DNA of 64,000 bases. Origin: Halobacterium rubrum (GTDB lineage: Archaea; Halobacteriota; Halobacteria; Halobacteriales; Halobacteriaceae). The notes beneath the pieces were generated by a model. It searched no databases, was not told the DNA's origin, and worked only from the letters and a program-made list of their open reading frames with translations. Shown here one piece after another: positions 54,151-63,673 of this stretch (position 1 is its first letter; each line of letters starts with the position of its first letter). The stretch spans positions 1 through 64,000 of the forward strand of contig NZ_JAJQQZ010000003.1 in the NCBI RefSeq assembly GCF_021729015.1. Direction: 5' to 3'. The position numbers and the translations under genes were made by a program.

Positions 54151-54831
54151 CTACACGTCGAGTTCGTCCAGCAGGGTCTGCGCGGCAGCCGCAGAGGACG
54201 CCGGTCCGCGGGCCGTCAGCAGGTCGCCGTCGACGGTGACGCTGGTGTCCGCGTCGAGCTCCGCGTCCCAGTCGGCGCCCGCGGCCGTCACCTCGTCTTC
54301 GACCCAGTACGGGAGCTTCCGGCCGTCCGGCATCCGGTCGAGGTCGTCGACGATGCCCTCCTCCCAGGCGTTCGGGAAGCCCGTGACGGAGCGCCCGTCG
54401 ACGAGCAGGTCGCCGTCGTCGTCGCGCGCCCACGCCAGGATGCCGACCGCGTGACAGACGACCAGCGCCTTCTCGCTGTCGCCGCCGACCGCGTTCCGGA
54501 GGATGCGGCGCGCGTCGACGTCCTGATTGACGTCCCACGCGGTGCCGTGGCCGCCCGGGAACACGACCGCGTCGTAGTCGGCGGCCGCCTCGGTGGCCAC
54601 CGGCTCGGGGTCGTTCAGTCGTTCGTCGGTCTCGTGGACGTCGCGCACCCACTCGGCCGTCTCCTCGTCGACGTTCTCGGGGTCGACCGAGCGCTCGTCG
54701 AGGACCGCCGGGCCGCCGCTCGGTGTCGCGACCGTCACGTCGAAGCCCGCGTCGTCCAGCGTGGTCAGCGGCTCGACGCACTCTTCGCCCCAGTACCCTT
54801 CCTCGCTCACGACCAGTAGTGCCGAAGGCAT
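54151..54831 (-). CDS. DJ-1/PfpI family protein (Hsp31-like)
   Basis: The 226-residue protein has the nucleophile elbow VVCHAVGILAW (C126, H127) and GGHGTAWD in the DJ-1/PfpI class-1 glutamine-amidotransferase fold. Length and early GYWGEECVEPL resemble Hsp31/YajL-type chaperone-glyoxalases. Function here is unproven. No strong TATA element is seen at optimal distance. It is the second PfpI-like gene in the window and lies beside tRNA-Met. Confidence 0.82.
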   Translation of the reverse strand: MPSALLVVSEEGYWGEECVEPLTTLDDAGFDVTVATPSGGPAVLDERSVDPENVDEETAEWVRDVHETDERLNDPEPVATEAAADYDAVVFPGGHGTAWDVNQDVDARRILRNAVGGDSEKALVVCHAVGILAWARDDDGDLLVDGRSVTGFPNAWEEGIVDDLDRMPDGRKLPYWVEDEVTAAGADWDAELDADTSVTVDGDLLTARGPASSAAAAQTLLDELDV

Positions 54832-54979
54832 AGCTGTCCCACCGTAGGTCGGGACGGAGGAAAAGCCGCCTGCCGCCCGCGAGTCCCGCCGGGTCCGTCA
54901 GTACCGGCCCAGTCCACCGAGTCCACAGGTCCCGGTCGGCTGTGCCGGGTCTGCCAGTGTCGCTCAGCTGGCTGGCGTG

Positions 54980-55546
54980 TCAGTCGTCGCCTTCCGCGTC
55001 GACGATGACGACGTCGCCGTCCTCGACGTCGACGTTGATGAGCGTCTTCACGTCGGTGTCCGTGTCGTCGAGTTCGTTCGGACCGGCCTTCTTGATGACG
55101 GCGACCACGTCAGCGACGTCCGCGCCGATGTGTTCGAGGGCGTCCGTGATGGCGCGCAGCGTGCCGCCCGTCGACAGCACGTCGTCCAGCACGAGCACGC
55201 GGTCGCCCTCGTGGACGTCGTTGATGTACATCTCGTTCTCCGAGTAGCCCGTCTGCTGGCTGAGCGCGACCTCACCGGGCAGGCCGTACTCGCGTTTCCG
55301 GATGACGACGATGGGGATGTCGGTCATCAGGGAGACGGCCGTGGAGATGTGGATGCCCATCGCGGCGGGCGTGACGATCTTGTCGACCTCGTCGAGTTCG
55401 GCCTTCCGGATGATTCGGATGACGATCTCCCGCAGCAGTTCCGGCTCCAGCATCGGGACGCCGTCACTGATGGGGTGGACGAAGTAGTGGTAGCCGTCCT
55501 TCTCGATGATGGGCGCGTCGAGCAGGGACTGCTTGAGCCTATCCAT
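54980..55546 (-). CDS. hpt: Hypoxanthine/guanine phosphoribosyltransferase
   Basis: The 188-residue protein joins purine bases to PRPP. The PRPP-binding motif [13 protein letters not shown] lies at 117-129, and the hood region with [12 protein letters not shown] and ending [19 protein letters not shown] matches the archaeal hpt type, resembling adenine/xanthine transferases. CCTTTTCC (reverse strand, about 55570-55577) is 27 bases before the ATG, so it has its own promoter although it follows the antiporter operon. Confidence 0.9.
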   Translation of the reverse strand: MDRLKQSLLDAPIIEKDGYHYFVHPISDGVPMLEPELLREIVIRIIRKAELDEVDKIVTPAAMGIHISTAVSLMTDIPIVVIRKREYGLPGEVALSQQTGYSENEMYINDVHEGDRVLVLDDVLSTGGTLRAITDALEHIGADVADVVAVIKKAGPNELDDTDTDVKTLINVDVEDGDVVIVDAEGDD

Positions 55547-55605
55547 GCAGGGAGTACTCGCGGGGTGAGGAAAAGGTGACGGAACGAACCCCGCCGTGTG
55601 AGTGT

Positions 55606-57390
55606 CTACAGGGAGACGCTCGCGGCGACGAGCACGGCGAGCACGACGGCGACCAGCAGGATGCTCGTGCTGTAGTCCGCGCGCAGCGACACCGGGTCGT
55701 CGCTGCCGGTGACACGCCCGGCGACGGCGCCGGGTGCACGCACGGCGGCGGTCGTCGCGCTCGCGGTGGCGACGACGACGCGGTCGACGGCGGCGTACAG
55801 CTCAGTCACACCGACGACGAGGGCACGGGTCGCGTAGAACGTCACAGAGTTGTGGACGTTGTCGACGTCCGGCACGCGCCCGAGGCCCGACAGCGGCTTC
55901 TTGACGAGCGCGAACCCGACGAGGCCGAGGGCTGCCAGCGCCACGCCCTCGAGGATGTGACTGGTCGTGTACGTGTGGTAGACGTGGGCGACGACGGCCG
56001 CCGAGGTCACGTCGAACGGCAGCAGCGCGAACAGGGCGCCCGGGAACAGCCCGTAGACCACGCAGAGCGCGGCGACGGTGACCATCGCGACGGACTGCCC
56101 GCGGTTGGCGTCTCTCACGGAGCCGTCGTAGGTGCCGTGGAAGAACGCGTAGTAGCCGAACTTGATGAAGGACATGAACGTCCCGACGCCCCCGACGAGC
56201 AACAGCAGTTCGAGCGTGTAGAACTCACCGAGGACGACCGGCCCCTTCTCGAAGGCGTAGTGGCTCGCGGAGATGACGATACCTTTCGACACGAAGCCGT
56301 TGAACCCGGGGAAGCCGGCGATGGACAGCGCGGCGACCGAGAACGCGCCCGCGGTGATGGGCATCTCCGACGCGAGCCCGCCGAGCTTCTTCAGGCTCTC
56401 CTCGCCCGTGCGGTAGACGACGACGCCCGCCGTCATGAACAGCAGTCCCTTGTAGAGGATGTGGTTGAAGACGTGCGCGAACGCGCCGGCCTGCGCGAGC
56501 GCGCCGCCGATGCCGACGCCCGCGACCATGTACCCGACCTGCGACTGGATGTGGTAGGAGAGCAGGCGCCGCATGTCGTTCTGGAACAGCGCCATCGTCG
56601 CGCCGAAGACGGCCATCGCGCCGCCCATGTAGGCGACGGCGACGTTGCCGTCCTGCGGGAACACGCGGTACATGCCGTAGACGCCGGTCTTCGTGGTGAA
56701 CACGCAGAGGAAGACGCTGGCGGCGACGTGGGGCCGGGGGTAGGTGTCGGGCAGCCACGCGTGCAGTCCGATAAAGCCGACGTTCACGCCGATGCCGAGG
56801 GCGGCGAGAACCGGCGCGACGCCGCCGGCCATCCCGGCGGTCTCCGGGCCGCCGGGCACCGAGCCGAACAGGAACGTCCCGGTCTCGGCGAAGTGCCAGA
56901 TGACGGCGCCGAGCAGGAGCGTACCGCCGATGCCGTGCGCGAGCGCGTACCGGAAGCCCGCGCGGACGGCCTTCCCGCCGTAATGCCAGACGAGCAGCGT
57001 GCTGGTGACGGCCATCAGCTCCCAGAAGAAGATGAGGCTGAGCCAGTCGCCGCCGAAGACGGCGCCCAGACTGGTGCCGACGTAGCCCAGTGCGAACGCC
57101 GTCTGGAGGTTCTCGGCGTCGCTGGCGTACGAGTACAGCACGCCGATGGCGCCGATGAACCCGAAGATGACGCCCATCAGCGTCGAGAACGGGTCGACGT
57201 TGAACAGCACGGCGTCGAACCCGAACAGCTGCACCGGCAGGTGGGCGCCCTCGGTGACGAGCCAGACGTAGGGCACGACCGCCGCCGAGGCGAGCGCGCC
57301 GAGCGCGTGGCCCGTCCGGCGGCCGAGGAACGGCAGCAGGACGGCGGCCAGCAACACCGGGACGAACGGCGGGACGAGCGGGTCGACCAT
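55606..57390 (-). CDS. Mrp-type antiporter MnhD/NuoL-like subunit (third copy)
   Basis: The 594-residue protein with about 14-16 helices has the proton-conducting features of NuoL/M/N and Mnh[19 protein letters not shown], the conserved lysine segments ([16 protein letters not shown]) and a broken-helix region. It is the longest of the three copies and ends with an extra C-terminal extension (about residues 500-594). It shares one base with the preceding gene (TGATG) and is last in the antiporter operon. Confidence 0.9.
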   Translation of the reverse strand: MVDPLVPPFVPVLLAAVLLPFLGRRTGHALGALASAAVVPYVWLVTEGAHLPVQLFGFDAVLFNVDPFSTLMGVIFGFIGAIGVLYSYASDAENLQTAFALGYVGTSLGAVFGGDWLSLIFFWELMAVTSTLLVWHYGGKAVRAGFRYALAHGIGGTLLLGAVIWHFAETGTFLFGSVPGGPETAGMAGGVAPVLAALGIGVNVGFIGLHAWLPDTYPRPHVAASVFLCVFTTKTGVYGMYRVFPQDGNVAVAYMGGAMAVFGATMALFQNDMRRLLSYHIQSQVGYMVAGVGIGGALAQAGAFAHVFNHILYKGLLFMTAGVVVYRTGEESLKKLGGLASEMPITAGAFSVAALSIAGFPGFNGFVSKGIVISASHYAFEKGPVVLGEFYTLELLLLVGGVGTFMSFIKFGYYAFFHGTYDGSVRDANRGQSVAMVTVAALCVVYGLFPGALFALLPFDVTSAAVVAHVYHTYTTSHILEGVALAALGLVGFALVKKPLSGLGRVPDVDNVHNSVTFYATRALVVGVTELYAAVDRVVVATASATTAAVRAPGAVAGRVTGSDDPVSLRADYSTSILLVAVVLAVLVAASVSL

Positions 57391-59021
57391 CAGACGACCA
57401 CCCCCATCGCCGTCGCACCGGCGACGATCTCACGCACGACCTGCAGGAACACCGCTGCGTCCGGCACGACGCCGAGCACGACGGAGCCGGCTGCGGCGAA
57501 CAGAATCGGTGCGACGACGAACCACGAGCCCTCGGCGCCGTTCGGCGCGCGCCGCTCGAACGGTCCGTGGTCGTCGCTCTCGCCGTGGTGGCCGCCGTCG
57601 GCGCGCGCCGCGCGACCGAACCGGCCGCCGAGCACGCCCGAGAGCAGCGGCTTCTCGTCGCTGTCGCCCTGCGACTCGAAGAACGCCGTGTAGACGACCG
57701 GCCAGAAGTACGCGATGTTGAGGACGCCAGACACCAGCAGGGCCGCCGTGAACACGAGGTCGCCGGCGGTGACGGTGCCCAGCAGCAGGAAGTACTTGCT
57801 CACGAACCCGGCGACGATGGGGATGCCGGCCATCCCGGCGGCGGCGACGGCGAACGCCCCCATCGTCAGCGGCATGCGTTTGCCGATGCCGGCCATGTTC
57901 GAGATGTCGTCGGTGTGAGTCTCGACGTGGAGCGCGCCGGCACAGAAGAACAGCGTGAGCTTCATGAACGCGTGTGCAGGGATGTGCAGCAGTCCGCCGA
58001 CGAGCGCCCACTTCGTCGCCTCGCCGGGCGCAGCCGCGGCGCCTACCGAGAGCCCGAGCACGATGTAGGAGAGCTGGCTCACCGTCGAGAACGCGAGCCG
58101 GCGCTTGAGGTTGTCCTGGCGGAGCGCGATGACCGACGCGACCACGAGCGTGAACGCCGCGACGGCGGCCAGAACCGTGCCGACGCCCAGCGCGGCCACG
58201 AGATCGACGCCGAAGACGTCCAGCAGGACGCGCGCGATGCCGAACACGCCGCTCTTGACGACCGCGACGGCGTGCAGCAGCCCGGAGACGGGCGTCGGCG
58301 CGACCATCGCGTCCGGCAGCCACGAGTGCAGCGGCATCAGCGCCGCCTTCACGCCGAAGCCGGTGATGAGCAGCGCGAACGCCGCTCGCGCGAGCGTCGG
58401 GTCGGCGCCGGCGAGGCCGCTCATTCCGCCAGCGACGAACGTCGTCGTGCCGGCGAGGTGGACGACGAGCAGGATGCCGGCGAGCGCAGCGACCCCGCCG
58501 CCGAACGTGTACGCGAGGTACTTGCGGCCGGCCGCCCGGGCTTCGTCGGTCTCGTCGTGGGCGACCAGCGGGTACGTCGCGACGGTCAGCAGTTCGTAGA
58601 ACAGGTACAGCACCACGAGGTTCGCGGCGAACGCCACGCCCACCGCAGACGCGACGCTGCCGGCGAACGCGGCGAAGTACCGGGTCTGGCTGTGTTCGCC
58701 GAGCCCCCGCATGTAGCCGACGCTGTAGAAGCTCGTCGCCAGCCAGAGTGTGCTCGCCAGCAGCCCGAACAGGATGCCGAGCGCGTCGGCGTGCAACGCG
58801 AGGTCGACGTACGGGACGAGCGACCCGAGTTCGGTGACGTAGACGTCGCCCGCGAGGACGCCGGGCACCATGCTCGCGACGAGTCCGAGCGTGAGCACGG
58901 ACGCGAGCACGGTCCAGGCCTCCCTGAGGTTCGGGCGGGCGCCGGACGCCAGAATCGGCGCCACGGCGACCGCCGGGGCGAGTACCGCAGCGAGTGGCCG
59001 GAGTGAGGGGATTTCATTCAT
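57390..59021 (-). CDS. Mrp-type antiporter MnhD/NuoL-like subunit (second copy)
   Basis: The 543-residue protein with about 14 helices has LHSWLPDAMVAPTPVSGLLHAV, the Lys-bearing NLKRRLAFSTVSQLSYIVLG and HAFMKLTLFFCAGAL, hallmarks of MnhD/NuoN-type channels. A His/Asp-rich loop (GGHHGESDDHG, about 475-485) may bind metal or be surface-exposed. It overlaps the next gene by one base and the upstream one by four. Confidence 0.9.
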   Translation of the reverse strand: MNEIPSLRPLAAVLAPAVAVAPILASGARPNLREAWTVLASVLTLGLVASMVPGVLAGDVYVTELGSLVPYVDLALHADALGILFGLLASTLWLATSFYSVGYMRGLGEHSQTRYFAAFAGSVASAVGVAFAANLVVLYLFYELLTVATYPLVAHDETDEARAAGRKYLAYTFGGGVAALAGILLVVHLAGTTTFVAGGMSGLAGADPTLARAAFALLITGFGVKAALMPLHSWLPDAMVAPTPVSGLLHAVAVVKSGVFGIARVLLDVFGVDLVAALGVGTVLAAVAAFTLVVASVIALRQDNLKRRLAFSTVSQLSYIVLGLSVGAAAAPGEATKWALVGGLLHIPAHAFMKLTLFFCAGALHVETHTDDISNMAGIGKRMPLTMGAFAVAAAGMAGIPIVAGFVSKYFLLLGTVTAGDLVFTAALLVSGVLNIAYFWPVVYTAFFESQGDSDEKPLLSGVLGGRFGRAARADGGHHGESDDHGPFERRAPNGAEGSWFVVAPILFAAAGSVVLGVVPDAAVFLQVVREIVAGATAMGVVV

Positions 59022-60550
59022 GGCGAGAGCAGGAGGCGTTCGATGGTCGGTTCGAGGAGTTCGCCGTAGCCGAACGCGGCGAAGCCGAGCGCTACCGCGA
59101 GCACGGCGGCGCCGACGACGGTCGCGTACATCCCGAGCGAGGCGCCGCGGGGGTCACCGCCGCCACCGTCGGCGACGGCGTCGGCCGGCTCCGCGGACGT
59201 CGTCGCGCCGGCCCGCTCGACGGCTGGCTGCGGCGCGGGCTCCCGGAAGAACATGCGTTCGACGAGCCGCGCGAAGTACGCGAGCGTGAGCAGCGTGCTC
59301 GCGACGATGACGGCGAGCAGCGCCCACGCGCCCGACTCGGCGGCGCCGACGGCGACGTACCACTTGCCTGCGAAGCCGACGGTCGGCGGGACGCCCACCA
59401 TCGACACGGCGAGCACGCCGAACGCGCCGGCGCCGACCGGGCTGCGATCGACGAGGCCGTTGAACTCCTCGACGGTGCGAGCGCCCGTCTCGGTCGCGAC
59501 GAGCCCGGCGGTCAGGAACAGCCCGCCCTTCATCACGGCGTGACCGACGAGGTGGATGGCCGCACCGACGAGCGCGGTGGTGTTCCCGATGGCGACGGCA
59601 GCGACGATCAGCCCGAACTGGGAGACCGAGGAGTACGCGAGCATGCGCTTGACCTCGGACTGGGACACCGCCAGCAGGCTGCCGACGACGATGCTGACGA
59701 CGGCGCCGCCGACCAGCATCGCCTCCGCCACCGGGTTCGATTCGAGGAAGCCGGTGCCGAACACCGTGTAGACGACGCGCAGCAGCGCGTACGCCGCGAC
59801 CGTCGACACGAGCGCGGAGATGAGGCCGCTGACCGTGTCCGGCGCGCCGGCGTAAGCGTCCGGCTGCCACGTGTGCAGTGGGAACACGGCGACCTTGATG
59901 AACAGTCCGACGACGATGAGCGCGAACGCCGCCTGCGCGAGCGTCGGGTCGACGGCGGCGCTCTCCGCGAGCTTCACCGCGAGGTCCGCCATGTTCAGCG
60001 TGCCGGTGCCGATGTACGCGTACCCGATACCGAGCAGGAACAGCGACGCGCCGAACGTCCCGACGATGAGGTACTTCAGCGCCGCGACGGGCGACCGACC
60101 GTCCTCGCCGGAGGCGACCAGCGCGTACGCCGCCAGCCCCGTGATCTCGAGGAAGACGTACATGTTGAACAGGTCGCCGGTGACCGTCATCCCCGAGAGC
60201 CCGGCGACCAGCAGCAGGTAGGTCGCGTAGAACGGGTTCGACCGCGGGCCCGCGCGGCGAGCGTACGCGAGCACGCCCAGCGCGACGCCGGCGACCAGCA
60301 GCAGCACCGTCGCCGACAGGCCGTCGACGACGAGCTCGATGCCGAACGGCACGTCGAAGCCGCCGACGACGTAACTGATGCGCTCGTCGCCGAACGCCGA
60401 CGCCGCCAGCGTGCCCGCGACGGCGAGCTGGAGGACGGACGCGCCGACCGCGACCGCCCACCCGCTCTTCGACCGGAAGACGCCGGCGGCCAGCGCGACG
60501 ATGGACCCGAAGATGGGGACCGCCACCGCGAACGGGACGAGGTCACTCAC
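59018..60550 (-). CDS. mnhD: Mrp-type antiporter MnhD/NuoL-like subunit (first copy)
   Basis: The 510-residue protein with about 14 helices has LHTWQPDAYAGAPDTVSGLISAL, the broken-helix Lys region VKRMLAYSSVSQFGLIV and HAVMKGGLFLTAGL, the best match of the three to canonical MnhD. The C-terminal loop is Asp/Gly-rich. It overlaps the C subunit by eight bases and the next D-like gene by four, so all are translationally coupled. Confidence 0.91.
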   Translation of the reverse strand: MSDLVPFAVAVPIFGSIVALAAGVFRSKSGWAVAVGASVLQLAVAGTLAASAFGDERISYVVGGFDVPFGIELVVDGLSATVLLLVAGVALGVLAYARRAGPRSNPFYATYLLLVAGLSGMTVTGDLFNMYVFLEITGLAAYALVASGEDGRSPVAALKYLIVGTFGASLFLLGIGYAYIGTGTLNMADLAVKLAESAAVDPTLAQAAFALIVVGLFIKVAVFPLHTWQPDAYAGAPDTVSGLISALVSTVAAYALLRVVYTVFGTGFLESNPVAEAMLVGGAVVSIVVGSLLAVSQSEVKRMLAYSSVSQFGLIVAAVAIGNTTALVGAAIHLVGHAVMKGGLFLTAGLVATETGARTVEEFNGLVDRSPVGAGAFGVLAVSMVGVPPTVGFAGKWYVAVGAAESGAWALLAVIVASTLLTLAYFARLVERMFFREPAPQPAVERAGATTSAEPADAVADGGGGDPRGASLGMYATVVGAAVLAVALGFAAFGYGELLEPTIERLLLSP

Positions 60551-60899
60551 TGTGACGCACCTCCTGGAGGGTGTCCTCCTCGAGGGTCCCGTACTCGGCG
60601 TAGATGCGGACGATCATCCCGAGCGCCACCGCCGTCAGCGCCACGCCGACGACGATAGCGGTCAGGATGAGGACGTGGGGAAGCGGACTGACGTATGGTC
60701 CCTCCGTCGTCAGTATCGGCGGGTTCCCGCCCTCGACGTACGCCGACGCGATGAAGAACAGGAAGATGCCGGTCTGGAAGATGTTCATGCCGATGACCTT
60801 CTTCACCAGGTTGCCGGCAGCGATCATGACGTACGTCCCGATGCCGAGCAACAGGAACGTCGCGATGTAGTAGTCTTTCGCGGCGATTGCCTCTATCAT
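60543..60899 (-). CDS. mnhC: Mrp antiporter subunit C (NuoK-like)
   Basis: The 118-residue protein has three membrane helices in the NuoK/MnhC pattern: FLLLGIGTYVMIAAGNLVKKVIGMNIFQTGIFLFF and LPHVLILTAIVVGVALTAVALGM. The conserved Glu seen in NuoK is replaced by surrounding Asn/Gln in helix 2. It overlaps subunit B by four bases and the first D by eight. Confidence 0.9.
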   Translation of the reverse strand: MIEAIAAKDYYIATFLLLGIGTYVMIAAGNLVKKVIGMNIFQTGIFLFFIASAYVEGGNPPILTTEGPYVSPLPHVLILTAIVVGVALTAVALGMIVRIYAEYGTLEEDTLQEVRHSE

Positions 60900-61375
60900 T
60901 GGTCGTCGTCACCTCCGCTATTCTCGTCTTTCCCGGCGTCGATGGCGACGAACAGGCCGGTGATGGTGCCCGCGACGATGACGCCGATGAACAGCTCTAC
61001 CGCTTCGATGCCGTACTTGCTGGCGTGGTGGATGCCGAGCGCGGGGTAGTCGAGGAACGCCCCGCCGAGCGCGACCGTGCCGACGGCCATGGCGAGGAAC
61101 GCCGCGACGCCGCCAGTGACGATGCCGACGAGGACGGACTCGCCGACCCACTCCCGCAGCGGGTCGATGCCGAACGCGATGCCCAGCATCAACATCACGG
61201 TGGCGACGATGACGCCGCCCTGGAAGCCGCCACCGGCGGAGTCCGCGCCGTGGAACATCACGAACAGGCCGTACGTGAACACGAACGGCGACACCACGCG
61301 GACCGTCGCCATGATGATGGAACTCTCGACGTACGACCGACCCGCAGCCGTGGTGTCCGGTTCGGACTCGCTCAC
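60896..61375 (-). CDS. mnhB: Mrp antiporter subunit B
   Basis: The 159-residue protein has four membrane helices with the MnhB signature FVMFHGADSAGGGFQGGVIVATVMLM. The GTG at 61375 overlaps the upstream stop (GTGA). The short acidic tail (EDENSGGDDDQ) is typical of haloarchaea. Overlaps mnhC by four bases. Confidence 0.9.
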   Translation of the reverse strand: MSESEPDTTAAGRSYVESSIIMATVRVVSPFVFTYGLFVMFHGADSAGGGFQGGVIVATVMLMLGIAFGIDPLREWVGESVLVGIVTGGVAAFLAMAVGTVALGGAFLDYPALGIHHASKYGIEAVELFIGVIVAGTITGLFVAIDAGKDENSGGDDDQ

Positions 61376-61902
61376 GCGAACACCTCCTTGCCGAGCACGA
61401 CCAGCAGTCCGACGCCGGCCGAGTAGACGACGACGGCCTCGCCGAGGGTGTCGAACCCACGGTAGGCCGCGAGCACCGCCGTCACGGCGTTCTTCACGCC
61501 GGCCTCCTTGTAGGCGTTCTCGAGGTAGTACGTCGTCACCTCGGACGTGAGAACGGCGGTGTCCGGGCTGCCGACCTCTGGCAGTGCGCCGAGCGTCGTC
61601 AGCAGGACGCCGACCAGCAGCACGGACACGCCCAGCGCCGGGACGTCCAGCCGCTCGAAGACGCGTTCGCCGGTCGGCCGCACCGTCTTCGCGATGGTGA
61701 GCAGGAACAGGACCGTCGTCACGCCGGCGCCGACGGCAGCCTCCGTCAGGCCGACGTCCGGCGCCTGCAGCACCACCCAGACGACGGAGATGCCGAGGCT
61801 GTACGTCGCGAACGCGATGATGGCGCCCAGCACGTCCCTGAGGACGGCCGTCGCCAGCGCCGACGCGAGCACGAACGCCAGCAGTGGCAGTTCGATGTTC
61901 AC
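61372..61902 (-). CDS. DUF4040/MbhD-like antiporter subunit (MnhA C-terminal part)
   Basis: The 176-residue membrane protein has five helices. In bacterial Mrp its equivalent is the C-terminal DUF4040/MbhD domain of the large subunit A; here it is free-standing. Key parts are ATYSLGISVVWVVLQAPDVGLTEAAVGAGVTTVLF and the later EAVVVYSAGVGLLVVLGKEVF. GTG 61902 overlaps mnhG's stop by four bases. Confidence 0.85.
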   Translation of the reverse strand: MNIELPLLAFVLASALATAVLRDVLGAIIAFATYSLGISVVWVVLQAPDVGLTEAAVGAGVTTVLFLLTIAKTVRPTGERVFERLDVPALGVSVLLVGVLLTTLGALPEVGSPDTAVLTSEVTTYYLENAYKEAGVKNAVTAVLAAYRGFDTLGEAVVVYSAGVGLLVVLGKEVFA

Positions 61903-62228
61903 TCGTTCCCACCTCCGCTCTCGTCGTCGTCGACGGTCCACGGCTCGATGCCCTGGTCCGCGGCGGCCCGAGCGATCGCGTGCGCGGCCGTCGGGTTCGT
62001 GACGAACATGAACAACACCAGCAGCGCCGCCTTGACTGTCGGCAGGTCTGCGCCGAACGTCACCGCCACGGCGGCCAGCGCCAGCCCAGCCCCGAGCGTG
62101 TCGCTTTTCGACGCGCTGTGGGTGCGCGTGTAGACGTCCGGCAGCCGCAGCAGGCCGACCCCGGCGACGAACGTGAAGAACACGCCGCCGGCGATTAGCA
62201 CAGCGACCGCGATTTCGGTCGGCGTCAC
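61899..62228 (-). CDS. mnhG: Mrp antiporter subunit G
   Basis: The 109-residue protein has three helices and the MnhG landmark LLRLPDVYTRTHSASKSDTLG. GTG 62228 overlaps the mnhF stop (GTGA) and its own stop overlaps the DUF4040 gene by four bases. Confidence 0.9.
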   Translation of the reverse strand: MTPTEIAVAVLIAGGVFFTFVAGVGLLRLPDVYTRTHSASKSDTLGAGLALAAVAVTFGADLPTVKAALLVLFMFVTNPTAAHAIARAAADQGIEPWTVDDDESGGGNE

Positions 62229-62500
62229 AGCACACCACCCCGCTCGACCGTGAACTTCGAGATGGCGATGCTCATCAGGAAGTTCAACAGCGCGTACACG
62301 ATGGCGATGTCCAGCGCCGCCGGCGTGTCCGTCGCCGCCCCGACCAGTGCGAGGATGACCACGATGTTCGTCCCGATGGCGTTCACCGCGATGACGCGAT
62401 CCTGCATCGTCGGCCCGTCGAGCACCCGGTAGAGCACGACCAGCGAGATCAGGATGAACGCGCTCGCGCCAGCCAGCAGGATGTCCGGGACGAGGCTCAC
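62225..62500 (-). CDS. mnhF: Mrp antiporter subunit F
   Basis: The 91-residue protein has three helices with the MnhF landmark YRVLDGPTMQDRVIAVNAIGTNIVV. Its GTG overlaps the mnhE stop by four bases and its stop overlaps mnhG by four. Confidence 0.9.
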   Translation of the reverse strand: MSLVPDILLAGASAFILISLVVLYRVLDGPTMQDRVIAVNAIGTNIVVILALVGAATDTPAALDIAIVYALLNFLMSIAISKFTVERGGVL

Positions 62501-63615
62501 TCGTCACCACCCCCGGAGTCGGCGTCGACCTCGACGCGCTCGACGGCCGACCGGACTTCCTCCGGCTCGTCGGTGCCAGCGCCGTCCACGCTGCCATCCG
62601 GTGTCTCACCGCGCTCCGCGGGCGTCGGCAGCCGCATCGCCGTCCGCCCGTAGAACACGAACCGGACCGCCCGCTCCAGACTGCCCGCGAGCAGGTCACT
62701 GCGAGCCCCCTTCGTCAGGCTGTGTACGGTGAAGTGGCGCTGGGTCACGTCGACGGTCAGCGTCCCCGGCGTCAGCGTGATGCTGTTCGCGAGCGTCGTC
62801 GCCGGCAGCTCCGACCAGACCGCCGCGTCGAACTCAACGACGGCCGGGTCGATAGGGAGCCGCGGATGCAACACGACCTTCGCGATGTCGACGTTCGCCT
62901 TCACGATCTCCCAGAGCAAGTACGGGACGTACACGACCATCCGGGCGACTCGCCCGGCGAGCTGGCCGAGCTCGACCGACCCCTGCGTGGAGATGCGGCG
63001 CAGCACCGCCGCCACGATAGTGGCTGTGACGGCACCGGTCGCGAGGTTGAACGGCGTCAGAGTGCCGGCGATGAGCAAGTAGAAACCGAACGTCGACCCG
63101 AACAGCAGCGCGAACTGGTCGAGGCCCGCCGGCCGGGTCAGCGGCCCGCGGCGGGTCGCACGGTCGACGGGCGCCAGCTCCACTGCCAGCCCCGCGCCCT
63201 CGAGCTCTCGCTCCAGCGGCGGGAGCAGTGGCGCCATCCCGAGCGGATTGAACTCGGGGTCGAGCACGACGGTGTCGACGTCGTTCCGGCGCGCGTACGC
63301 CACCAGCACGTCGGCGTAGTCGCCCGGGTTGAACAGGTAGACGTCTGCGCCGACGACGGCCGTCTCGACCGTCACCCGGGTGGGTTCCTCGCCGAGGTCC
63401 TCGTCTGCCCAGACCGCGACCCGGTCAAGGAGCTCCTCGGCTTCGCCCGCGACCGCACTGTCCTCGCCGCCCAGTGGCCGCTCCGAGACGGGACAGACGA
63501 AGTGCAGCGTCACCGCGCCGTCCGCGTCCCGCGCCCGACCGACGGCGTGCGCGACCGTCTGCCTGAGCGTCACGGAGTCCTCGACCGGGACGAGCAGACT
63601 ACTACCCCCCGACAT
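62497..63615 (-). CDS. mnhE: UspA-like domain fused to Mrp antiporter subunit E
   Basis: The 372-residue protein has an N-terminal UspA-like region (VPVEDSVTLRQTVAHAVGRARDADG, then DVDTVVLDPEFNPLG, about 1-155), then the MnhE membrane domain (LLFGSTFGFYLLIAGTLTPFNL at about 168-190 and MVVYVPYLLWEIVKANVDIAKVVLHP further on) and an acidic tail. The fusion places a possible nucleotide-binding sensor on the antiporter. It is the first gene of the operon. A full Shine-Dalgarno lies just upstream, so it is leadered. mnhF follows with a four-base overlap. Confidence 0.88.
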   Translation of the reverse strand: MSGGSSLLVPVEDSVTLRQTVAHAVGRARDADGAVTLHFVCPVSERPLGGEDSAVAGEAEELLDRVAVWADEDLGEEPTRVTVETAVVGADVYLFNPGDYADVLVAYARRNDVDTVVLDPEFNPLGMAPLLPPLERELEGAGLAVELAPVDRATRRGPLTRPAGLDQFALLFGSTFGFYLLIAGTLTPFNLATGAVTATIVAAVLRRISTQGSVELGQLAGRVARMVVYVPYLLWEIVKANVDIAKVVLHPRLPIDPAVVEFDAAVWSELPATTLANSITLTPGTLTVDVTQRHFTVHSLTKGARSDLLAGSLERAVRFVFYGRTAMRLPTPAERGETPDGSVDGAGTDEPEEVRSAVERVEVDADSGGGDE

Positions 63616-63673
63616 CTCTCACCTCCGGTGGTTCGGGCCGCAGACCGCACGGCGGCCGCGTGGCTGTCGTCAT
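63602..63673 (-). CDS. Putative leaderless 23-residue upstream ORF before mnhE
   Basis: A reverse-strand ATG at 63673 opens 23 codons beginning MTTATRPPCGLRPEPPEV and ends TAG at 63604-63602. It runs through the mnhE Shine-Dalgarno and over the mnhE ATG in another frame. TATCAAC (reverse strand, about 63700-63706) is about 30 bases before it, so the mRNA could begin at this ATG. Translating it would cover or expose the mnhE ribosome site. Inferred from position only. Confidence 0.35.
   Translation of the reverse strand: MTTATRPPCGLRPEPPEVRDVGG
63619..63626 (-). promoter_or_regulatory. Shine-Dalgarno of the antiporter operon
   Basis: GGAGGTGA on the reverse strand (63626-63619) is an exact complement to the 16S rRNA 3' end and is three bases from the mnhE ATG at 63615, six to seven from the GGAGG core. 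With HD (33035-33042), it is one of two exact matches I noticed in the window. Confidence 0.7.
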
